Shown in pieces: positions 33,654 through 40,147 of a stretch of 40,147 nt of DNA. The notes under the pieces are model-generated. The model did no database searches. It saw only the letters and a program-made list of their open reading frames with translations, and was not told the DNA's origin. Source of the DNA: Pirellulales bacterium (lineage in GTDB: Bacteria > Planctomycetota > Planctomycetia > Pirellulales > JAEUIK01); assembly GCA_019636335.1 (NCBI GenBank), contig JAHBXR010000038.1, positions 1-40,147 on the forward strand, given 5' to 3'. The first letter of the stretch is position 1. Each line of letters begins with the position of its first letter. Position numbers and translations under genes: made by a program.

Positions 33654-35159
33654 GTGACGCGGAGTGATGTGCTGATTATCGGGGCCGGGCCATCGGGTTT
33701 GTTTGTTGCGGCGGAGTTGGCGCGGCATGGTGTCGAAGCACGCCTCGTCGAACGGGATGTGCGGCTTCATCGTCAGGCACGCGCCACGGCGATTCAACCG
33801 GGGACGCTCGAGATTCTCGAATCGGTTGGCGTGTTAGACGCGTTTCTGAACGCCTCCGAACGAATCCATTGCTCTCGCCTGTACGGGCCCGGCATGGTCG
33901 AACTGGGCACGCTGAGTCACGCGGGCATGGGGTGCTGCTGCGATTTTGAATGCTGCCTGCCCCAGTACGAGACGCAAAGAGTGCTGGAGAAGCATCTGCA
34001 TTCGCTCGGCGGGGCCATCGAGCGTGGCGTCACGGCCACCAAGGTCGAGGCCGCCGACGAGCGCCTCGTGGTCGAACTGTCGCACGTCGATGGCCGCGTT
34101 GAAACGGTCGAGCCGCGATTTCTCATCGGGGCCGGCGGCGCGCACAGCATCACACGACACTCGATGAACGAACCGCTCGAGGGCCTGACCTATCGCGGAA
34201 ATTTTCTCGTCGCCGATATCGGCATGGCGGGGCCCTTCCCATGTGGTGAGGCGGGCGTGATCTGCGGTCGCCACGGATTGCTGCTCCTTGCCCCGCTGCC
34301 GCACGGACGATGGATCACCTTCCAGGATTTGGAAGAAGAGGTCGAAAGCGTGACCGCCGAAGAGGTCGTCTCGCGTGTCGAGCGACGGCTCGATGGGAAT
34401 TATCGCCCGACCGATGTGTCGTGGTTCACGCCCTTCCGCATGCACCGGCGCATCGTGTCGCGATTGTCGGACGGGCGACGCTTTTTGATCGGCGACGCGG
34501 CGCACCTTTCCAGTCCCTTCGGCGGCGAGGGACTGAACGCGGGCCTGCATGATGCCCACGACCTGGCGTGGAAGCTCGCGCTCGTGATCCGTGGACTCGC
34601 GCGTCCGACGCTGCTCGAGGCATACACCACCGAGCGGCATCTCGCCGATCGGCACGTGCTCGACGTTTCGGACGAGGTGCATGGCTCGATCATGGAGGTG
34701 GCAAATGCCACGCGCGAGGGACGCGCCGTGCAGGCGGCCGAAGTGGATCCGATCGCAGCGGCACTTGCCAGAAATGCCCGCTCGATGATCGACGTCGACT
34801 ACGCCGGCAGTCCGCTCGTGGTCGATCACGCTCGGCATGGCTCGATCAATGAGGTGTCGCGCCCAGGACGCTGGTATCGCGATCGCCAGCAGTTTCGTGG
34901 CACGTCGCACCACGTGCTTCTCTTCGGCGAGTTGGGCGATGACGCCGCCGCACTCGAGCGATTGATCAAGCGTTGGTCGCGACACGTGCGGGTGTCACAC
35001 AATCCACACGTCGATCCCGCACGCGCCGGCGTGGCGAGAGAGGGAGTCGTGCTGATTCGTCCCGACGGACACATCGGGTTTCGCTTCGCGGCGGTGATCG
35101 GAGAGGCGTTCGCGTCGCTCGATCAACACCTCGAATCTTACTTGATCGCCAACCGCTGA
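33654..35159 (+). CDS. FAD-dependent aromatic-type monooxygenase (PHBH family)
   Basis: The 501-residue flavoprotein begins MTRSDVLIIGAGPSG, the Rossmann GxGxxG motif (10-15). GGAHSITR follows in the middle, and GDAAHLSSPFGGEGLNAGLH (about 278-297) is the GD motif binding the FAD ribityl chain. These define PHBH-type class A hydroxylases. I chose GTG 33654 because AGGGA lies 8 nt upstream; ATG 33645 has no room for that Shine-Dalgarno. The C-terminus carries a thioredoxin-like region (GVVLIRPDGHIGFR), as in phenol-hydroxylase-like members. Substrate unknown. Confidence 0.85.
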   Translation: MTRSDVLIIGAGPSGLFVAAELARHGVEARLVERDVRLHRQARATAIQPGTLEILESVGVLDAFLNASERIHCSRLYGPGMVELGTLSHAGMGCCCDFECCLPQYETQRVLEKHLHSLGGAIERGVTATKVEAADERLVVELSHVDGRVETVEPRFLIGAGGAHSITRHSMNEPLEGLTYRGNFLVADIGMAGPFPCGEAGVICGRHGLLLLAPLPHGRWITFQDLEEEVESVTAEEVVSRVERRLDGNYRPTDVSWFTPFRMHRRIVSRLSDGRRFLIGDAAHLSSPFGGEGLNAGLHDAHDLAWKLALVIRGLARPTLLEAYTTERHLADRHVLDVSDEVHGSIMEVANATREGRAVQAAEVDPIAAALARNARSMIDVDYAGSPLVVDHARHGSINEVSRPGRWYRDRQQFRGTSHHVLLFGELGDDAAALERLIKRWSRHVRVSHNPHVDPARAGVAREGVVLIRPDGHIGFRFAAVIGEAFASLDQHLESYLIANR

Positions 35160-35192
35160 TTATCGCGAGCGTGAGCGATTCCGCTTCTCGAA

Positions 35193-35230
35193 AGGACCTG
35201 TTTCACGGACGAACTGTTCCGCGAGGTCCT
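35193..35230. terminator. Stem-loop between convergent monooxygenase and leuD genes
   Basis: AGGACCT (35193-35199) pairs with AGGTCCT (35224-35230), and CGGA/TCCG pair inside. It sits between two convergent genes and could end transcription in both directions, although there is no clear T-run. Confidence 0.4.
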
Positions 35231-35266
35231 GGCATTTCCATGAAGAAGTTCGGACGCACGGCAGAT

Positions 35267-35872
35267 TTACTTCCCCACGGGCTCCATTCCGCGGCTCTTC
35301 TCATAGGCCGTGATGTCGGCCTCGTGCTCCAGCGTCAGGCCGATGTCGTCGAGGCCATTCAGCAGGCAGTGTTTGCGGAAATTGTCGACGTCGAAGCTCA
35401 GCTCGAGGCCATGTTCGTCGGTGATGGTCTGTGACTCGAGGTCAATCTTGAGACGGTAGCCCTTGTGCTGCCTGGCACGTTGGAAGAGTTCTTCGACCTG
35501 TTCGTCCGAAAGACGGATCGGCAGCATGCCGTTCTTGAAGCAGTTGTTGTAGAAGATGTCGGCAAAGCTGGGGGCGATAATCACGCGGAAACCGTAGTCG
35601 TCGAGCGCCCAGGGGGCGTGCTCGCGGCTCGAGCCGCAGCCAAAGTTGCGCCGCGCGAGCAGCACGCTGGCCCCCTGGTGCTGTGGAAAGTTCAGCTCGA
35701 ACTCGGCGTTGTCGCGACCGTCGTCGTGGAAGCGCCAGTCGAAGAAGAGAAACTGGCCGAACCCAGTCCGCTCGATCCGCTTGAGGAACTGCTTGGGGAT
35801 GATCTGATCGGTATCGACGTTCGGTCGATCCATCGGCAGGACCAGACCTTCATGAACAGTAAAGGCACGCAT
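35267..35872 (-). CDS. leuD: 3-isopropylmalate dehydratase small subunit
   Basis: LeuD is the swivelling domain of isopropylmalate isomerase in leucine biosynthesis. The 201-residue product starts MRAFTVHEGLVLPMDRPNVD and contains DTDQIIPKQFL, NFGCGSSREHAPWAL and DYGFRVIIAPSFADIFYNN, all standard LeuD blocks. GGAG precedes ATG 35872. It is 53 bp downstream of leuC on the same strand, forming a leuCD operon. Confidence 0.97.
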   Translation of the reverse strand: MRAFTVHEGLVLPMDRPNVDTDQIIPKQFLKRIERTGFGQFLFFDWRFHDDGRDNAEFELNFPQHQGASVLLARRNFGCGSSREHAPWALDDYGFRVIIAPSFADIFYNNCFKNGMLPIRLSDEQVEELFQRARQHKGYRLKIDLESQTITDEHGLELSFDVDNFRKHCLLNGLDDIGLTLEHEADITAYEKSRGMEPVGK

Positions 35873-35925
35873 GACAAAGCTCCGCAGATTCGGCCATCGA
35901 TGGATTCGGAATTCAGGATTAATGC

Positions 35926-37344
35926 TTACGACTGATAGTCCCACTGACGGATATCGACGAAGCGACCCGTGCAGGCGGCGGCGGCGGCCATGGCGGGCGA
36001 GACCAGGTGCGTGCGGCCCCCCTTGCCCTGGCGGCCTTCGAAGTTGCGGTTGCTGGTCGAGGCACAGCGTTGGCCGGGCGTCAGGATGTCGGGATTCATG
36101 CCCAGACACATGCTGCAGCCTGCCTCGCGCCACTCGAAGCCCGCTTCGCGGAAGATGCGATCGAGCCCCTCCGCTTCGGCCTGACGCTTCACCTGACCGC
36201 TGCCTGGTACGACCATGGCGCTAACGCGGTCCGAAACGCGGTGTCCGCGGGCGACGGCGGCGGCGGCCCGCAGGTCCTCGATGCGGCCGTTCGTACACGA
36301 GCCGATGAAGACGCGGTCGATGGCAATCTCCACGAGCGGCGTACCCGGCTCGAGGGCCATGTAGTCGAGCGCGCTGGCCGCGGCCTTGCGCGCGTTGTCG
36401 TCGGCAAACTCCTGCGGGTCGGGAATGCGGCTGTCGACGGGAATCACCTGTCCCGGGTTCGTTCCCCAGGTGACTTGCGGGGCGACGTTCGCCCCCTGGT
36501 AGATCTCGACGCGGTCGTACTTCGCTCCCGGATCGGAGGGCAACTCGCGCCAGCGGGCCACGGCAGCGTCGTAATCCTGGGGAGCGAACTCGCGGCCGCG
36601 CAGGTAATCGAACGTGTGCTGATCGGGGGCGATCATGCCGGCGCGGGCACCGGCCTCGATCGACATGTTGCAGACCGTCATCCGCTGCTCCATGCCGAAG
36701 CCGCGAATCACCTCGCCCGTGTATTCGATGGCGTACCCGGTGCCACCGTCAGTGGTGATCTGGCCGATGATGTACAGGATGAGGTCCTTGGCGGTGACGC
36801 CGGGGCCGAGGCGGCCGTCGACGCGGATCTCGAACGTCTTGGGCTTCGATTGCAACAGCGTCTGCGTGGCCAGCACGTGCTCGACCTCGCTCGTGCCGAT
36901 GCCGAAGGCCAGCGCGCCGAAGGCGCCGTGCGTGGCGGTATGGCTGTCGCCGCAGACGATCGTCATGCCGGGCTGCGTGATGCCCAATTCCGGCCCGATG
37001 ATATGCACGATGCCCTGCTGCGGATTGTTGAGATCGTACAGCCGCACGCCGAACTCCTCGCAGTTGCGCCGCAGCGTGTCGATCTGCTGCTTGGCGATGG
37101 GGTCGGCAATCGGAAGCCGGCGATCGGAGGTGGGCACGTTGTGGTCGGGCGTGGCCACGGTGCGCTCGGGACGACGCACCTTGCGGCCGGCCAGTCGGAG
37201 ACCTTCGAAGGCCTGGGCGCTGGTAACTTCATGCACGAGCTGCAGGTCGATGTAGAGGATCGTCTGCTGGCCCTCTTCGGCCCGGACGACGTGGGCATCC
37301 CAGATCTTCTCGAACATCGTGCGAGGCGCGGCGGTCGGATTCAT
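35926..37344 (-). CDS. leuC: 3-isopropylmalate dehydratase large subunit
   Basis: LeuC binds the [4Fe-4S] cluster and isomerises 2-isopropylmalate to 3-isopropylmalate. The 472-residue product has TLFEKIWDAHVV-like MFEKIWDAHVV (10-20), VCGDSHTATHGAFGALAFGI (130-149), GSCTNGR (348-354, Cys350) and AGCSMCLGMNPD (408-419, Cys410 and Cys413), the three cluster cysteines. Start ATG 37344; an in-frame ATG at 37317 would be nearly as good. It is transcribed with leuD. Confidence 0.97.
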   Translation of the reverse strand: MNPTAAPRTMFEKIWDAHVVRAEEGQQTILYIDLQLVHEVTSAQAFEGLRLAGRKVRRPERTVATPDHNVPTSDRRLPIADPIAKQQIDTLRRNCEEFGVRLYDLNNPQQGIVHIIGPELGITQPGMTIVCGDSHTATHGAFGALAFGIGTSEVEHVLATQTLLQSKPKTFEIRVDGRLGPGVTAKDLILYIIGQITTDGGTGYAIEYTGEVIRGFGMEQRMTVCNMSIEAGARAGMIAPDQHTFDYLRGREFAPQDYDAAVARWRELPSDPGAKYDRVEIYQGANVAPQVTWGTNPGQVIPVDSRIPDPQEFADDNARKAAASALDYMALEPGTPLVEIAIDRVFIGSCTNGRIEDLRAAAAVARGHRVSDRVSAMVVPGSGQVKRQAEAEGLDRIFREAGFEWREAGCSMCLGMNPDILTPGQRCASTSNRNFEGRQGKGGRTHLVSPAMAAAAACTGRFVDIRQWDYQS

Positions 37345-37566
37345 AGTCTTGCTATTCCCCACGAGTGGTGCGGTGGGCTTGGCGGGCGGTTGTGGCGATT
37401 CCCCACCGAGAGCCGAGGCGAGCACTCGGGCGGGAGGGCCGAGAAGCGGACAGCCCTATATTCTATGCGGAAGAGGCGGGTTGCGGGAGTGACACCCCGT
37501 GGCAGAATCAGTTCGGAAATGGGACGTAATCTTCGACGAATTGCTTCGGATGTTGGGGGCAACCGC

Positions 37567-39252
37567 TCAGGCCGAATCCATCGCTGCCGACGCGGTCATT
37601 TCGCGCCACCAATCCGCGGCTCGTTCGCGTGTCCAGGTGTGGGGCGTGTGGCAGGCCGCTAGGGCCGCTTCGAGTTCTTCGGCCGATTGATAGCGCTCTT
37701 CCGGCTTCTTGGCCAGGCAACGCAGGATGATCTGCTCGAGATCGGCCGGAATGTCGGGCCGGTAAGTGCGTGGCGGTTCGACGGGATCGTGCGCGTGCGC
37801 GACGATCACCTTGAGGGCCTTCGTTCCCTCGAACGGTGGCCGGCCCGTGAGCAGGAAATATGCCACGGCGCCCAACGAGTAGATATCGGCGCGTCCGTCC
37901 GGGGCGATATCTCCCAGGGCCTGTTCCGGAGACATGAACAGCGGCGAACCGGTGATCGATCCGTCGTGCGTCCACTGCGATTCGTTGCCAGGGTCGATCT
38001 GTCGCACGAGGCCGAAGTCGAGCAGTTTGGCGACGTCGTCCACGCCGCCACGCTGGGCGACAAAGATATTCGCCGGCTTCACGTCGCGATGCACGAGCCC
38101 CAGACTGTGCGCCTCGCGCAAGGCCTCGCAGGACTGACGTAAAAGATGAATCGCACGCTCGGGTGGAAGCGGACCGTAACGCTCGACCAGGTCGCGCAGG
38201 CTCAGCCCCGGCAGATACTCCATCACGTAATAGAACGTGCCGTCGTCGGTGTGGCCGTAGTCGAAGATTTCGACCGTATTCCAGTGCGAAAGTCGAGCCG
38301 TGTTGCGGACCTCGCGCTCGAAACGGGCCAGCGCCCGGGGATCGGCGTCTCGGCCGGGTTGGATCAACTTGATCGCGCAAGGACGTTTCAGCAAATTGTG
38401 CTCGGCCAAGTAGACCTCGCCCATGCCGCCGCGGCCGATCAACTCGCGCAGGCGATATTGGCCCAGACGCTGCGCCTCGAAGACCTCGCGGCGCAAGGTG
38501 TAGAAGCGGTGCGAAGCGTAGATGGCCGAAAAGCCCCCCGCCCCCATGACGAGAAAAACTTCCGAGAGTTGCTGAAAGTCGAAGGCTGTCGCCCCGAGTG
38601 GGAATTGCCACCGCGCAGCGAGCATCATCGAGAACGGGGCCACCGCAAAGATCGACAACACGATCATCGCCCGGCGCCCCGTGTTCGGAATGAACATGGC
38701 ATAGATGAAGAGCAAGAGAACCCACGCCACTTCACAAGTCTTCAACGCAGCCCGGGCCATGCCGATATCGCCAGTGCGCAGGTAATAGGACATATCGGCA
38801 TAGAACATGATGACGAAGAAGACGGCCGGCGCGCCGAAGAGTAGCGATTCGGCCAGCCGCAGCATCCGTAGCGAGTTGGGAGCCCGGACGAACAGCCACA
38901 CGGTGACGCATCCGCAGACCACCACGGTGACGATGTGGACCAGCAGAATAGGCGCCGCCGATTCACCGGGCCACTCGCCGGTCGCCAGGCTGCGGACCAG
39001 AAAGGCACTGCCGATCGCGGTGAGGCTCAAACCGGCCAGCCGCAACCTCAGACGCAGCAGCGTGCCGGTTTCGGCCGACAGTTGAGGCCCGGATCCCTCG
39101 ATCAGGGCGACCCCCGCCGGGCGCGGCCTCGGCGTAGGGGTAAAAGACGGAGTTACCCCGAGCGCATCGCTACCGGAATTGGGTTCGGGGCCAACGGGGC
39201 ACATCGGCCAGATTCTGCCTCTCGTGAAGATCGCTGTTCTACCTGCCATCAT
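37567..39252 (-). CDS. Membrane-anchored Ser/Thr protein kinase
   Basis: The 561-residue protein has about five or six transmembrane helices between residues 70 and 245, then a cytoplasmic Hanks-type kinase domain: G-loop GRGGMGEVY (273-281), Lys295 (AIK), Glu314, HRDVKPANIF (388-397, Asp390), LLDFGLVR (410-417) and SPLFMSPEQ (436-444). All catalytic residues are intact. Here the membrane part precedes the kinase, as is common in planctomycete proteins and unlike PknB. The start is ATG 39252 (two ATGs in a row); an internal ATG at 39204 is an alternative. Targets unknown. Confidence 0.92.
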   Translation of the reverse strand: MMAGRTAIFTRGRIWPMCPVGPEPNSGSDALGVTPSFTPTPRPRPAGVALIEGSGPQLSAETGTLLRLRLRLAGLSLTAIGSAFLVRSLATGEWPGESAAPILLVHIVTVVVCGCVTVWLFVRAPNSLRMLRLAESLLFGAPAVFFVIMFYADMSYYLRTGDIGMARAALKTCEVAWVLLLFIYAMFIPNTGRRAMIVLSIFAVAPFSMMLAARWQFPLGATAFDFQQLSEVFLVMGAGGFSAIYASHRFYTLRREVFEAQRLGQYRLRELIGRGGMGEVYLAEHNLLKRPCAIKLIQPGRDADPRALARFEREVRNTARLSHWNTVEIFDYGHTDDGTFYYVMEYLPGLSLRDLVERYGPLPPERAIHLLRQSCEALREAHSLGLVHRDVKPANIFVAQRGGVDDVAKLLDFGLVRQIDPGNESQWTHDGSITGSPLFMSPEQALGDIAPDGRADIYSLGAVAYFLLTGRPPFEGTKALKVIVAHAHDPVEPPRTYRPDIPADLEQIILRCLAKKPEERYQSAEELEAALAACHTPHTWTRERAADWWREMTASAAMDSA

Positions 39253-39254
39253 AG

Positions 39255-39277
39255 CTTCGCCACGAACCGTGGCGAGC
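39255..39277. repeat. Hairpin at the kinase 5' end
   Basis: CGCCACG (39258-39264), loop AAC, CGTGGCG (39268-39274), with GCT/AGC flanks extending the stem across a mismatch. It lies 3-25 bases before ATG 39252, so it could occlude that ribosome-binding region. If translation starts at 39204 it is simply in the leader. A second dyad, ACAGGT/ACCTGT, lies at 39371-39387. Confidence 0.4.
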
Positions 39278-39467
39278 CGCCCCGGCCAGCGATCTGCTGT
39301 CTAAACCGTTCTGGCATGGATACTTAAGCTCCATGCCTTGCCGGTTACAGCGACTACGTCGACTGGGGGGACAGGTAGCTGACCTGTAATTCGTCAGCGG
39401 GGGGCCAGTTCTTGGTCGCCCGCGCAACGAAATACCGAGAAGCAGACAGGATCGTACGCCGATTGGT

Positions 39468-40147
39468 TCAGGCAGCTCGGCGGCGTTGGTGGACGCTCGC
39501 CAAACGCTGTAACTCCTCGGTATCGATCTCTTGCAGAAAAGCGACACCGCGCACGGGATCGAGCCGTTCGACGAAGACCAAGGCCTCGGGCGAGAGCGTG
39601 CGGGGCAGATAATGCCAGGCGCGGCTCAGCGAGTCGCCATCCTGATCGGCCGAAATGACGACTAGTTCGGTTTCGGTCAGGGAATTGGCCGTGCGCGACA
39701 GGGCAGAGAACGGATCCCCCGGCACGAGTTGTACCTGGGCGCCGGTGGCTTTGAGCAGGCGATGTGCCAGCTTAAGCGTCAGGCCGGGGGCATCGGTGCT
39801 CGAACGCGATTCGAACGGGTCGAGGCCGGTGTACCGCACCTCACCGGGGGTGTAACGCTGGGCCACCGAAATCAGGCGACGCGCGCGAACCGCCTCGCCG
39901 ACGCCAATTTCGAGGATCCGTCCAATACGGCGCTGCCGAATGAGCCGGAAAAGCTTCCGGTCACACACGGGCTTCGAGAAGTAGGCCCAATACACGTACT
40001 GCAGCGAACTGGAAGCGGGCAAGTTGGCACTCCCCCTGGCATCCGCGCGACCGGGCCAATTCGCAGTGAATCGGCGCGCCCTGACCGGATCAGAATCAAT
40101 TTCGGCTAACCGGTCGTAGGGAATAGAGAAGAAAACCGGCGGCGAGC
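39468..40147 (-). CDS. SAM-dependent methyltransferase-like protein, 5' end outside the window
   Basis: The frame is open from the right edge to the stop at 39468, at least 225 residues. It includes SIPYDRLAEIDSDPV, then SSLQYVYWAYFSKPVCDRKLF, a Rossmann-like glycine motif ILEIGVGEAVRARRL, YTGLDPFESR (acidic loop) and VPGDPFSALSRTANSL, VVISADQDGDSLSRAW. These fit a class I methyltransferase fold, though GxGxG reads GVGEA. A TTG at 40022 could begin a shorter version, but family-like residues upstream show the gene extends further. It runs on the same strand as the kinase, 215 bp upstream of it. Confidence 0.7.
   Translation of the reverse strand, partial: SPPVFFSIPYDRLAEIDSDPVRARRFTANWPGRADARGSANLPASSSLQYVYWAYFSKPVCDRKLFRLIRQRRIGRILEIGVGEAVRARRLISVAQRYTPGEVRYTGLDPFESRSSTDAPGLTLKLAHRLLKATGAQVQLVPGDPFSALSRTANSLTETELVVISADQDGDSLSRAWHYLPRTLSPEALVFVERLDPVRGVAFLQEIDTEELQRLASVHQRRRAA

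Noticed and set aside
36007..37662. 551-residue plus-strand ORF
   Set aside because: It is the antisense of leuC.
1..40147. CRISPR array
   Set aside because: No regularly spaced direct-repeat series was found; the 21-mers at 17676-17724 occur only twice.

Overview
The window looks like a chromosomal stretch of a planctomycete, probably of the Pirellulales type. The reasons are a giant secreted protein carrying the N-terminal LEPLEDR signature, a TIGR04222 membrane protein, a DUF1080 protein, an N-terminally membrane-anchored Ser/Thr kinase, a neutral ceramidase, and an ArsR-SRPBCC-DoxX-DUF1428 cluster. These identifications come from recalled family features, not from searches. The DNA is GC-rich. 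There is no rRNA and no CRISPR array.

Region 1 (1 to about 3635) is the right end of an integrated mobile element. It holds the first 47 codons of a transposase/integrase-like gene running off the left edge, then an ArdC-like antirestriction gene with an in-frame TGA at codon 5, a clamp-loader-like AAA ATPase and a serine recombinase. A GC-rich stem-loop lies at each junction from the ardC upstream region onward. The region ends in a 3'-only fragment of a CAU-anticodon tRNA, as expected for an attR site. A possible degraded mobile-element gene tail abuts it.

Region 2 (3732 to 10523) has a zinc-ribbon protein on the minus strand, a near-consensus promoter, a 1791-residue secreted protein (seven short repeats, Ig-like domains, a PhoPQ-regulated alpha/beta hydrolase, PKD-like domains, RTX repeats) and tRNA-Val(GAC).

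Region 3 (10556 to 23250) carries mostly minus-strand genes: a squalene-cyclase-fold protein with a CxxCH motif, a neutral ceramidase, a TIGR04222 protein, DUF2804 (plus strand) and DUF4142. Next come a truncated BNR-repeat gene beside 21-bp direct repeats, and the ArsR operon with a promoter and putative operator. A DinB protein, an anti-sigma/ECF sigma pair and DUF1080 (plus strand) follow.

Region 4 (23651 to 28128) is a compact plus-strand sulfonate operon: ssuA, ssuD, ssuC, ssuB and a nitroreductase, the last two joints being ATGA overlaps. The nitroreductase stands where an SsuE-type FMN reductase would be expected. Sulfonates would be imported by SsuABC and cleaved by SsuD.

Region 5 (28479 to 40147) holds a small ORF, a free-standing E2-like acyltransferase and a CapK/phenylacetate-CoA-ligase-like enzyme that may form a small acyl-transfer pathway. 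After these come a large secreted alpha/beta hydrolase, a PHBH-type FAD monooxygenase, leuC-leuD on the minus strand, the membrane-anchored kinase and a methyltransferase-like gene that continues past the right edge.
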